A stretch of 40,234 nucleotides of DNA, taken from the NCBI GenBank assembly GCA_037127815.1, contig JBAXXP010000006.1, forward strand, positions 1-40,234, read 5' to 3'. Under the pieces are notes generated by a model. It ran no database searches and was not told where the DNA came from. It saw only the letters and a list, made by a program, of their open reading frames with translations. Made by a program: the position numbers and the translations under genes. The DNA is from a bacterium. GTDB lineage: Bacteria > Patescibacteriota > Minisyncoccia > Phycocordibacterales > CAIZLB01. This document shows positions 23,544 through 31,050 of this stretch, one piece after another (the first letter of the stretch is position 1; every line of letters begins with the position of its first letter).

Positions 23544-24218
23544 ATGACAATACCAAATGACATGATGACATCGGGAGAAAACACATCGATTAAAAAAAGA
23601 GGAAAATTCATTGTCATTGAAGGTGGGGAAGGAGCTGGAAAAAGCTCGCAATTAAAAAGCATAAAAGAAATTTATGGAGATAAGGTAATTGTAACAAGAG
23701 AACCTGGGGGAACTCCTTTTGCTGAAGAGATAAGACATTTGATGTTGAAGTCCGAACATGCAGGACAGGCCGATGCAAAAACACAATTTGCATTAATATG
23801 GGCAGCAAGAGCAGATCACTTAAAAAATAAAATTATTCCAGCCCTTGAAAGTGGAATAAATGTAATTTCTGATAGATTCGATTCGTCAACTTATGCATAT
23901 CAAATCTATGGACAAGATGGAGAAGAATTGGAAGATCTATTTTGGAAAATAAGAGATTTCTATTTAGGAGATATAAAGCCAGATATTTATATGTATTTGG
24001 ATGTAACCGCAGAAGAAGGATTAAGAAGAAAAAGCTTCCAAGGAATAGACGAGAATAATCATTTTGATAATAGAAAAACAGATTTTCATAATAAGGTGCG
24101 TGAAGCTTATATGAGTTTTATTAAGAAAGTACCAAGTATGGTTATAGATGCAAATCCATCAAAGGATGAGGTTAGGAAGAAGTTGGTTGAAAGTATCGAT
24201 AAAATTTTGGGTGAATAA
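23544..24218 (+). CDS. tmk: dTMP kinase
   Basis: Thymidylate kinase phosphorylates dTMP to dTDP. P-loop EGGEGAGKSSQ, the DR(Y/F) site ISDRFDSSTYAYQ, and the dTMP-binding VTREPGGTPFAEEIR are present; YLDVTAEEGLRRK follows. 224 residues is typical, with a ~20-residue polar head (MTIPNDMMTSGENTSIKKRG). I start at 23544 because it has TACAAT 7 nt upstream and an earlier start would translate the palindrome. Confidence 0.95.
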   Translation: MTIPNDMMTSGENTSIKKRGKFIVIEGGEGAGKSSQLKSIKEIYGDKVIVTREPGGTPFAEEIRHLMLKSEHAGQADAKTQFALIWAARADHLKNKIIPALESGINVISDRFDSSTYAYQIYGQDGEELEDLFWKIRDFYLGDIKPDIYMYLDVTAEEGLRRKSFQGIDENNHFDNRKTDFHNKVREAYMSFIKKVPSMVIDANPSKDEVRKKLVESIDKILGE

Positions 24219-24270
24219 AGCTGAGAGAGGCTGTGGTAATAACTAATTTAAAAACCTGCACCTTTTATGA

Positions 24271-24276
24271 TAGAAT
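24271..24276 (+). promoter_or_regulatory. -10 box of SDR gene
   Basis: TAGAAT, 9 nt, then ATG at 24286. TATGAT overlaps it at 24266-24271 as an alternative. Confidence 0.4.
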
Positions 24277-24285
24277 GTAAGTCAT

Positions 24286-25128
24286 ATGACAAGATTACAA
24301 AATAAAGTTGCATTCATAACTGGTGCAGCAGGTGGAATTGGAAAGGCAATTGCAGAGAAGTTTATTTCAGAAGGGGCAACCGTTGTTATCTCTGATGTTA
24401 ACGATGAGCGAGGTGAGGCAACAGCCAAAGAATTGGGAGAGAAATGCTCATACATGCATTTGGATGTTACAAATGAAGTTGAATGGCAGAAGTCACTGCA
24501 GGCAGTTTTTGATAAATTTAAAAGTCTAAATATTTTAATAAACAATGCTGGAATTTTAGGATTAGAAAATCCAGCTTGGGGACCACAGGATCCTGAGAAC
24601 GCATCACTTGAAAGTTGGAGAATGGTTCATCAAATAAATAGTGATTCAGTATTCCTGGGTTGCAAATATGCAATAAAATACATGAAGCAAAATGGCGTAA
24701 ATGCCGTTGGAAAACCATTAGGAGGAAATATAGTAAACATGTCTTCACGTTCAGGAATTGTTGGAGTACCAACAACAGCTGCATATGCATCAAGCAAGGC
24801 GTCAGTTAGAAATCATACAAAGTCCGTTGCATTATATTGTGCTGGAGAATGTTATAACATTAGATGTAATTCAATTCACCCTGCAGCAATTCTAACTCAT
24901 ATGTGGGATATAATGTTAGGAGCTGGGCCTGAAAAAGATGCAAACATGAAGAAACTTTGTCACGATATTCCACTTGGTAGAATGGGAACACCTGAGGATG
25001 TAGCAAATGTTGCATTGTTTTTGGCATCAGATGAATCATCGTTTATGACAGGAGAAGAAGTTGTAATTGATGGAGGAATATTAGCAGGTACAGCAACGTC
25101 ACCTGGGGACATGACTGAAAAGAAATAA
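24286..25128 (+). CDS. short-chain dehydrogenase/reductase (classical SDR)
   Basis: The 280-residue enzyme has the NAD(P)-binding TGAAGGIGKAIA near residue 13, SDVNDERG (Asp after beta-2, suggesting NAD preference), NNAG, the catalytic Ser in VNMSSRSGIVG, YASSK (Tyr and Lys) and the C-terminal PEDVANVALFLASDESSFMTGEEVVIDGG. It resembles 3-oxoacyl-ACP reductase-like or polyol/steroid dehydrogenases, but the substrate cannot be assigned. The C-terminal ~15 residues are a variable tail. Confidence 0.9.
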   Translation: MTRLQNKVAFITGAAGGIGKAIAEKFISEGATVVISDVNDERGEATAKELGEKCSYMHLDVTNEVEWQKSLQAVFDKFKSLNILINNAGILGLENPAWGPQDPENASLESWRMVHQINSDSVFLGCKYAIKYMKQNGVNAVGKPLGGNIVNMSSRSGIVGVPTTAAYASSKASVRNHTKSVALYCAGECYNIRCNSIHPAAILTHMWDIMLGAGPEKDANMKKLCHDIPLGRMGTPEDVANVALFLASDESSFMTGEEVVIDGGILAGTATSPGDMTEKK

Positions 25129-25153
25129 TCTAAAGTAATAAAAAGAAAATAAT

Positions 25154-26020
25154 ATGGCCGACAAATATTCTGCAGTTTGGGTTTCGCACTCGTCTATGGG
25201 GGACTTTATAAAATGTCCTCGTCTTTATTATTTGCACAATGTTTATAAGAATCCAAAAACGGGGAAGAAGATAAATCTTGTTAATCCTGCGTTATCACTT
25301 GGCTCTGCGGTTCATGAGGTAGTTGAGGGGTTGGCTGAATATCCATCGGAAAAAAGATTTGAAAATCCAGAAGAGTTACTTGTAAGATTTGATAAAGTTT
25401 GGGAAAAATTCAAAGGAAAAAAAGGAGGATTCAAAACAGAGGAGGAAGAAGTAGTGGCCAAAGCTCGAGGAGAAGCGATGATTAGAAGGGTAATGGAGAA
25501 CCCGGGTCCACTGAAAGAAAAGATTGTTAAGCTAAAAGATTCAGCTGGTGGAATGCTTCCAAACTTTTTCCTATCTGAGGCTGATAATATAATTTTATGT
25601 GGAAAGATTGACTGGCTGGGCTATAAACCAGAAGATGATAGTATTCATATTCTCGATTTTAAAACAGGTAAGCATGAAGAAAATAGTGATTCTCTTCAAC
25701 TTCCAATTTATCAATTACTATTGAATAAATTACAAAAGCGTAAAGTAACAGGTGCATCTTATTGGTATTTGGATTCTGATAATGAGCCAAAGGAAATTGC
25801 TTTACCTAATCTAACGGAGTCATACGATAGAGTTTATAAAGTTGCAAAGGCAGTTGCTGATGCTCGTGCGCTTGCTCAAAGGGAAGGACCAGACAAAGCT
25901 TTTGTTTGCCCAAGAGGAGAAGCGGGGTGCTTTGGTTGTATACCATTTGAGAAGATATTGAAAGGCGAGGCCGAGTTTCTTGGAAATGGGGAATGGGGGC
26001 AGGAGATATATTTGATCTAG
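25154..26020 (+). CDS. PD-(D/E)XK nuclease, RecB/AddB-type with Cys quartet
   Basis: The 288-residue protein has the RecB-family nuclease order: SHSSMGDFIKCPRLYYLHN (Cys and RLYY helix), LGSAVHEVVEG (motif I His), GKIDWLGYKPEDDSIHILDFKTGK (acidic residues and D-x-K catalytic core), and LQLPIYQLLLN (motif with Gln/Tyr). One Cys near residue 22 and CPRGEAGCFGC near residue 257 give four Cys in the spacing of the iron-sulfur staple of AddB/Cas4-like nucleases. It is a stand-alone nuclease; no helicase or cas gene is nearby, so Cas4 or AddB function cannot be claimed. It starts 25 nt after the SDR stop. Confidence 0.88.
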   Translation: MADKYSAVWVSHSSMGDFIKCPRLYYLHNVYKNPKTGKKINLVNPALSLGSAVHEVVEGLAEYPSEKRFENPEELLVRFDKVWEKFKGKKGGFKTEEEEVVAKARGEAMIRRVMENPGPLKEKIVKLKDSAGGMLPNFFLSEADNIILCGKIDWLGYKPEDDSIHILDFKTGKHEENSDSLQLPIYQLLLNKLQKRKVTGASYWYLDSDNEPKEIALPNLTESYDRVYKVAKAVADARALAQREGPDKAFVCPRGEAGCFGCIPFEKILKGEAEFLGNGEWGQEIYLI

Positions 26021-26068
26021 GTATATATTAGCTGACCAGTCACCGGGCCGTTTATCGCTTGCTTTACA

Positions 26069-26086
26069 ACCACATTTTTTTGTGGT
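26069..26086 (+). terminator. possible terminator after nuclease gene
   Basis: ACCACA and TGTGGT form a 6-bp stem with an all-T loop, followed by ATTTTACTC. The T-run lies in the loop, so this is a weak terminator call. Confidence 0.35.
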
Positions 26087-26111
26087 ATTTTACTCGTAAA
26101 TATAAAGCTCT

Positions 26112-26264
26112 TTGTCACTCAGACTTTGTTTTGTAAAATCACATGGTAAAGCCATAGGTCGTCTATAAATTGAATTCAGAAGTGATCTCAGAATCATCCT
26201 GCTAGCACAAACGCTAGCGTGTGTGATTGTGAATCTAACTGAATTCAAAAATAGAACAAACAAA
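26112..26264 (+). promoter_or_regulatory. promoter and structured leader of first small membrane-protein gene
   Basis: TTGTCA (26112-26117), 16 nt, TAAAAT (26134-26139) predicts a leader of about 118 nt. TTGAATTCAG (26170-26179) pairs perfectly with CTGAATTCAA (26239-26248). Inside, AATCA pairs with TGATT, and GCTAGC-ACAAAC-GCTAGC forms a top hairpin. The element ends with ATTGTGAATCTAACTGAATT before the start codon, a motif that recurs before the next gene. Confidence 0.55.
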
Positions 26265-26597
26265 ATGGAAATTCAAGCATTGTGTAAGGTAGGTCTGTAT
26301 GTATTGATGGGGTGCTATCTTGTAGTGGCATTTTTTTGCAGCGCCATGGTCGGTATGTCCATTCTCGATCGAAGTAATTCAAAAAAAGTTGGATATGCGG
26401 TTGGTCTTTTGTCCCTCGGTTTTGTTACCGGAGTGGGGTTTTCGTTTCATACCAGCGCTCATGCAATGCTCATTGATTCAACATTAACTTCGGTCATTTT
26501 TGGAATCGTCTGTATCCTTGGGGTACTTGTTGCATGTGGCGCAAGTAGTTGGAGCAATTCTTCTGCTAAAGAGTATGATGATAAGTCCAAAAAGTGA
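26265..26597 (+). CDS. small three-helix membrane protein A
   Basis: The 110-residue protein has three predicted helices: VGLYVLMGCYLVVAFFCSAM, KVGYAVGLLSLGFVTGVGF and VIFGIVCILGVLVACGA. A short polar tail (SAKEYDDKSKK) follows. I do not recognise the family. The ATG at 26265 is chosen because the same leader motif sits at the same distance before the next gene; the ATG at 26223 lies within that leader. It forms a pair with gene B 78 nt downstream. Confidence 0.68.
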   Translation: MEIQALCKVGLYVLMGCYLVVAFFCSAMVGMSILDRSNSKKVGYAVGLLSLGFVTGVGFSFHTSAHAMLIDSTLTSVIFGIVCILGVLVACGASSWSNSSAKEYDDKSKK

Positions 26598-26675
26598 TTC
26601 TATGATTACACTGTAGGTAAGCGCATGCGTACGCAATTGTGAATCTGACTAAATTTAACTCTAGAAATAAAACAA
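26598..26675 (+). promoter_or_regulatory. leader between membrane-protein genes A and B
   Basis: ATTGTGAATCTGACTAAATT repeats the motif before gene A with two transitions. Upstream, GATTC near the start pairs with GAATC in the motif, and GCGCATGCGTACGC forms a small GC-rich hairpin. Confidence 0.45.
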
Positions 26676-27023
26676 ATGAATATCATGGATATGTTTGCTT
26701 TGGTGTGTAGATGGATTGTGTTGTTTTGTTCATCGGCATTTGTATTGGCATTTTCTTGCCTTGCCGCCTTTGGGTACTACAAACACAAAATTGAACCCAA
26801 TCGCCTTGCTCTTGCTATGATTTACACGGTGTTTCTTATTTCAGCGATAGCTGTCTACTACACGGGACATTTTGTGGGACTAGGTACAATGAAGATTGTG
26901 TGTGAGTTGGTAATTCTATCTTTCATTGGGGTATTTGTAGGACTGCCTTCTGAAAAAATCTTTTTTAATCAGGAGAAGCAGAAGATGGAGGTTAAGAAGA
27001 AATTTGGAATCAAATCAGACTGA
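26676..27023 (+). CDS. small three-helix membrane protein B
   Basis: The 115-residue protein has three helices (WIVLFCSSAFVLAFSCLAAF, LALAMIYTVFLISAIAVYY, IVCELVILSFIGVFVGL) and a basic tail (KQKMEVKKKFGIKSD). Topology and size match protein A, though direct sequence identity looks low; the two may be diverged paralogs. No function is recognisable. Its leader motif and GC-rich hairpin resemble those of gene A. Confidence 0.68.
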   Translation: MNIMDMFALVCRWIVLFCSSAFVLAFSCLAAFGYYKHKIEPNRLALAMIYTVFLISAIAVYYTGHFVGLGTMKIVCELVILSFIGVFVGLPSEKIFFNQEKQKMEVKKKFGIKSD

Positions 27024-27028
27024 TACTC

Positions 27029-27127
27029 GCTGGTTTATTTCCAGCAGACCGTATGGTTGAATCGAGCTCCTAATAAGTAGACATTAGTTGTCACTTTAAG
27101 GAGCGCGGTTCGCCTGCGGTTTTTTTA
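27029..27127 (+). terminator. structured 3' region and terminator of membrane-protein genes
   Basis: GCTGG-TTTATTT-CCAGC (27029-27045) is a small hairpin. GCTCCT (27066-27071) pairs with AGGAGC (27098-27103), enclosing AGTaGACA/TGTCACT, so a long imperfect hairpin forms. A GC-rich stretch and seven T then follow. Confidence 0.55.
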
Positions 27128-27163
27128 CTATTTAAAATATGATAGTTCGAGGAATGGCTGAAA

Positions 27164-28081
27164 CTATTCTGAAAGAATCTCACAATATTTTTCCATACCA
27201 AGAATAATTTTGTAGGAAATGTTGTGCCAATGTTTTACAATTAAAATTATAGAACTATCACCATCTAGAGTTTCTATTTTTATAGCTTCATTATCTGTTT
27301 GAGTATTTTTATACTTACTTAGCACCGCGTCAATTTCGATTAACTTTTCTTTGCAATACAAAAGAGACTTTTCTGCAATTTTTAATTTCACAATATCACT
27401 GAGCTCCAAGGGTTTGCCTTGCCAAGAATATAGAATGGTAGGGAGGGTTGTTCTATTATTTTTTATGTCCTCCGATAGGTCCTTAAGATCATCTGAAGTT
27501 TGTCTTATTGAACAAAAACAGAAACAACATTTTATAATGTCTCTGGTATGACTTTTCTGATTAGATACAGCCGAAGATAGAGCGCGGGCTAGAACAAAAG
27601 GTATAATGTAGGGAATAGATCTAATGCCTTGTATCTTATTATATGAAATTGATTGCGGGTCATTTGCACATTGTAAATACTGCCTGTTTACGGAATTATT
27701 AAGTTTTTCTAAGAATACAGATTCCTTGGATTGCTTACTCAGTTCATCAAAAATAATTTTATACTCAAGTAACATTGAAAGAAAAATATTTAAATCTTTT
27801 GCATCACTTTCTTCATCTGCAATGGAGTCTATTGCATTGTAGGAGATTAGACCAAGGGTATATAATTTAACAAGCTTCTTGTTCTGTCCTTTTGGAATTT
27901 CAAGAGACGCCAGATATTGTTTAAATATATCTAGATCTTTAGCAAGCCAGAGGTTTAGGTCGGGGACGTGGCAGGCGGTAGTTGCCTTTATCTGTAGAAG
28001 TTCTCTTTGTTTTGTATTTTTACTATTACACTGGTATGACGACCGTAAATATTGAGCCTTTTTGTAATTTACTTTTAACAC
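27164..28081 (-). CDS. class I isoprenoid (polyprenyl) synthase-like protein, ComQ-like
   Basis: The 305-residue protein is all-helical. SIRQTSDDLKDLSEDIKNN and then RTTLPTIL, near residues 191-217, match the second Asp-rich motif of trans-prenyl diphosphate synthases (Q-x-x-D-D-x-x-D, basic loop, T-L-P). The first motif would be NAIDSIADEESD near 82-93, a D-S-x-x-D variant of DDxxD. Such enzymes condense or transfer prenyl diphosphates; ComQ of Bacillus is a diverged member that prenylates the ComX peptide. The GTG start at 28081 overlaps the kinase by 56 nt and no later ATG/GTG/TTG is available, so the two are probably translationally coupled. ComQ-like function is inference from coupling to a multi-helix kinase. 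Confidence 0.65.
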   Translation of the reverse strand: MLKVNYKKAQYLRSSYQCNSKNTKQRELLQIKATTACHVPDLNLWLAKDLDIFKQYLASLEIPKGQNKKLVKLYTLGLISYNAIDSIADEESDAKDLNIFLSMLLEYKIIFDELSKQSKESVFLEKLNNSVNRQYLQCANDPQSISYNKIQGIRSIPYIIPFVLARALSSAVSNQKSHTRDIIKCCFCFCSIRQTSDDLKDLSEDIKNNRTTLPTILYSWQGKPLELSDIVKLKIAEKSLLYCKEKLIEIDAVLSKYKNTQTDNEAIKIETLDGDSSIILIVKHWHNISYKIILGMEKYCEILSE

Positions 28082-29444
28082 TAATTTTACCTTTGAAATA
28101 TTTTTCTAGAATGTGTTTTGTTGCAGACAGTCCTATTCCACAACCATGTTCTTGTTTTGTAGTATAAAATGGTTCAAATATTTTATCCAATATGTCTTTT
28201 TTAATACCTTGACCATTATCAATTACTCTAATATAAATATTATCAGACTGCAGTTTAATTAGAATCACTACTTTTTTGTTTTCATTTACCCGAATAGGGG
28301 TTGTTTCATTATTATATAAAACATGAGAGTCTATTCCATTTGAAACCAGATTCATTATTATGTGGGAGAAGAGAGTCTGTGATCCATATATTTTTAAATC
28401 AAAATTTCCTTTTGATAATATAATTTTTACGTTATTTTTCATTCCCTTCGATTTCAATATTGCCACCACAGAGCGCATTTCTTCGGTAATACTGAACGTT
28501 GTATAAACACTATCGAGTTTAATATGTTTTCTGGACTGCTCCATTAGTGTCTCCATCTTTTTAATCGATGGTATTAAAAAGTTCACCGTTTCCTTTGCCT
28601 CCTCCATATTGTGCATTTGTAGATTTAGAGCTATTCCAGTTAGTGGGCTCATGATGTCATGAAATAACCCAGAAGATATTCTTCCAAATTCTACCATTCT
28701 ATACATAGAATTTATCTTATCTATTTGAAGAGCCTTAATTTCTTCTGTCCTCTCTTTTACTTTTAATTCTAAATTATCTTTTTCAAATTGTAATTTTGCT
28801 TCCGCTTTTCTTGATCTGTTTAAAGCTTTTTCAAGCTGGCTATTGCTCAACCATGAAAAAAATGCTGCAAATATCAACAATAGGGAATATTCAATAACAT
28901 CAATTTCATTAAAAAAACTATCTTTCCAGCTGTAGTCTATTTCTAGTAGTTGATTTGACTCTATGTAGTTGAATACCCATAAGTGCGCCGATAGTAGTAT
29001 TGCTGATATTAATCCCGCCTTGGAATTTATTAATATTCCTGATATCAAAACTGTGATAAATAACGCTATTAACACAGTTGGTAAATCAGCACCCCATTGT
29101 GAGGATCCATAAAATATACAGGAGTATATAAGTGCTAATATTATGGAGCTACTAACTAAAATAAAATTCTTCTTAGATAACCAAAAAGCGACAGACGTGA
29201 TTATTATGAAGAGTGCCAGTGTAATTATAGATACACCTGTATATAATGAAGATTTTCTATATTGAGAGTATAAGGATAAGAATAATAATAAAAAGAAAAA
29301 AGTTATCATTACTAAACATAAAATATTTAGTATAAACTTTTTTCTTTTTAAATCTTCACAGATTGTGCTATCAAGGAATAATGTATTTTTTATAGAATTA
29401 TAAAAACTTCTAATTTTTTGAGATATATTATTCAGATTTAACAT
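28026..29444 (-). CDS. sensor histidine kinase with six-helix membrane domain
   Basis: The N-terminus (about 35-200) has six closely spaced helices and almost no extracytoplasmic domain, as in kinases that sense lipophilic or small diffusible signals (CqsS, AgrC and ComP types). A coiled coil (EKALNRSRKAEAKLQFEKDNLELKVKE) follows. The H-box is GLFHDIMSPLTGI (phospho-His). The ATPase domain has an N-box IIMNLVSNGIDS, G1 VIDNGQGI, F-box FEPFYTT and G2 HGCGIGLS, so it should be active. No response regulator is in the window. It is the promoter-proximal gene of a pair with the prenyl-synthase-like gene. Confidence 0.88.
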   Translation of the reverse strand: MLNLNNISQKIRSFYNSIKNTLFLDSTICEDLKRKKFILNILCLVMITFFFLLLFLSLYSQYRKSSLYTGVSIITLALFIIITSVAFWLSKKNFILVSSSIILALIYSCIFYGSSQWGADLPTVLIALFITVLISGILINSKAGLISAILLSAHLWVFNYIESNQLLEIDYSWKDSFFNEIDVIEYSLLLIFAAFFSWLSNSQLEKALNRSRKAEAKLQFEKDNLELKVKERTEEIKALQIDKINSMYRMVEFGRISSGLFHDIMSPLTGIALNLQMHNMEEAKETVNFLIPSIKKMETLMEQSRKHIKLDSVYTTFSITEEMRSVVAILKSKGMKNNVKIILSKGNFDLKIYGSQTLFSHIIMNLVSNGIDSHVLYNNETTPIRVNENKKVVILIKLQSDNIYIRVIDNGQGIKKDILDKIFEPFYTTKQEHGCGIGLSATKHILEKYFKGKISVKSKLQKGSIFTVVIPV

Positions 29445-29789
29445 GGTCTATAAACTTAATTCCAAGGATACAATATATCTTCTTGTCTGACTTTGGCAGT
29501 ATTCATATATTACTTTATTATCGATTATAATCAATGCGTCAGATATTATCTGTGAATGTATTTACTTATGGATCCAAATTCTTAGATTGTACAATTACCT
29601 CATGACAAGTAGGTTGTACAACCCAATATTTGAACCTATGAACTAGAATACAAAGAATACGAAACATTGGGGATACTCGACAGTATCCCGTTAATCATCA
29701 TAATCAATAGACATGAGTTTTCTATAAAGATTTCCTAAAGAAAAACGAAAGAAAAAATGTAGTTTTATATAAAATAAGACCTAATATGA
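29445..29789. other. 345-nt gap upstream of the kinase, with two palindromes
   Basis: ATTGTACAAT (29586-29595) and GGTTGTACAACC (29612-29623) are perfect palindromes sharing TTGTACAA, with centres 27 nt apart. GGGATAC-TCGACA-GTATCCC (29670-29689) is a 7-bp hairpin. A 33-codon minus-strand ORF (29667-29566, MFRILCILVHRFKYWVVQPT...) spans the palindromes; a 14-codon plus-strand ORF at 29602 has TACAAT 6 nt upstream. Neither is convincing as a gene alone. Confidence 0.5.
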
Positions 29790-30296
29790 TTACTTTGCAT
29801 TCAGTATCTTTTCGTCATTCTCTTTTGACGATGGGAACGATTTATCTATAAAAAATCTACTATAGCCATTTTCATTGATCTCATCTACATATTTCTTTTC
29901 AAATTCATAAATTGGAGCACCAAGATAATCACCGTTCTTTTCCAGAAGTTCTAACACTTCCTCCTTCGAATAGTTATTATAGAAATCTCGTTTACCTAAC
30001 TCATGCGTAAGGCCTTCAAACAGCTGTTGGTCATCGTATAAGTTTAGATCATCAAGGATTTTATCATAATAATCTTCATTTAAATGTAAAGATCCTGGAT
30101 CTGATTCACACAGATTCTTTTCAAAATCAAATTCTTTTGCAAATTGCAAAAGGTATTCCTCCATTTTATCAATATCATCAACGTCTTTCTTGTATTTTTC
30201 ATCGACAAAATCAGACATGGGGCCAAATATAAATGAGCTTGTTTCTAAAGCTTTTATGATTATCTCGTATTGTTTTTTGGATATATTTATTTTCAT
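29790..30296 (-). CDS. unknown acidic protein linked to the AbiE-like pair
   Basis: The 168-residue, strongly acidic soluble protein has no motif I recognise. It is mostly helical (SKKQYEIIIKALETSSFIFG; DIDKMEEYLLQFAKEFDFEK; EEVLELLEKNGDYLG) and rich in Asp, Glu and Tyr. It starts 11 nt after the toxin gene, in the same orientation, so it is probably the third gene of that operon. Such linked genes may be accessory antitoxins, DNA mimics or passengers; none can be chosen from sequence. Confidence 0.7.
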   Translation of the reverse strand: MKINISKKQYEIIIKALETSSFIFGPMSDFVDEKYKKDVDDIDKMEEYLLQFAKEFDFEKNLCESDPGSLHLNEDYYDKILDDLNLYDDQQLFEGLTHELGKRDFYNNYSKEEVLELLEKNGDYLGAPIYEFEKKYVDEINENGYSRFFIDKSFPSSKENDEKILNAK

Positions 30297-30307
30297 ATGT
30301 TAATATT

Positions 30308-31003
30308 TTATTTCTCATTATTGTGCATTATTTTCAATAAAAAGATTGTATCGCTCTTTAATTTAGCGCGTACTGAATTTTTCTGTGGGTCGGACAGTAG
30401 TTCACCTAGACCATCCAATATATGCTTATTATCCATTGATTCCAGCATACCAATACACTTTTCTAATGCTTGCTTATAGGTTAAACCAGACCTCTCAACT
30501 ACAATTTTTTTATTTATAGGCCAATTATTTTTAGCAAAGTATCGAACATCAAAAATATCTCTACTTGTTTTCCCAATTCTCTCAATCATCGCCATTAATT
30601 TATGTGCAAACATGTCTTCTTGTACCATTACAAGCATGGAAATACCAAGTAAGGTTTTCATTTCATATTTAGATCCGAATTGTCTCCTGTTTACCTCGAT
30701 CTTAATATTTTGAGATTTTTTGTCATAGGAGATAACATTTTTTAAATTTGCCTTTTGTATGTAAGAATCCGTAATAACCCCATAATTGCTTGCAATTTTA
30801 TTTATTTTTTCAAAAACCTCATTTTCTTTTGATTTATCTAATAGATCAAGATCTAAATCAACAGAGTCTCTAGGAAGATCATAAAACATCATAGCAGCAG
30901 TACCACCCTTGAACCCTAAATAGGGGGCTATAGAAGTATCAGAATAAATATCCTTCAGAATCTGTAGTAATATATTTTTATGTTTTAGGTAGTCTAATGT
31001 CAT
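30308..31003 (-). CDS. AbiEii/AbiGii-type nucleotidyltransferase toxin
   Basis: The 231-residue protein matches the AbiEii family (DNA polymerase beta-like nucleotidyltransferase fold). YLGFKGGTAAMMFYDLPRDS and VDLDLDLL supply the glycine-rich loop and the metal-binding aspartates. Further family features are IKIEVNRRQF, the MVQEDMFAHKLMAMIERIGKTSRDIFDV helix (K-x-x-A and R-D-x-x-D), and a helical C-terminal part. Homologs (AbiEii, MenT) act as toxins that nucleotidylate targets such as tRNA acceptor ends, and are blocked by the partner AbiEi. It starts 47 nt after the antitoxin stop. Confidence 0.85.
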   Translation of the reverse strand: MTLDYLKHKNILLQILKDIYSDTSIAPYLGFKGGTAAMMFYDLPRDSVDLDLDLLDKSKENEVFEKINKIASNYGVITDSYIQKANLKNVISYDKKSQNIKIEVNRRQFGSKYEMKTLLGISMLVMVQEDMFAHKLMAMIERIGKTSRDIFDVRYFAKNNWPINKKIVVERSGLTYKQALEKCIGMLESMDNKHILDGLGELLSDPQKNSVRAKLKSDTIFLLKIMHNNEK

Positions 31004-31050
31004 ACGTTTAGTGTAAATTATACTATATACTATTTGTTAATCTGATTATT

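Noticed and set aside
25154-26020. Cas4 assignment for the nuclease
   Set aside because: Cys spacing is compatible, but there are no CRISPR repeats or other cas genes in the window, so only the general nuclease family is supported.
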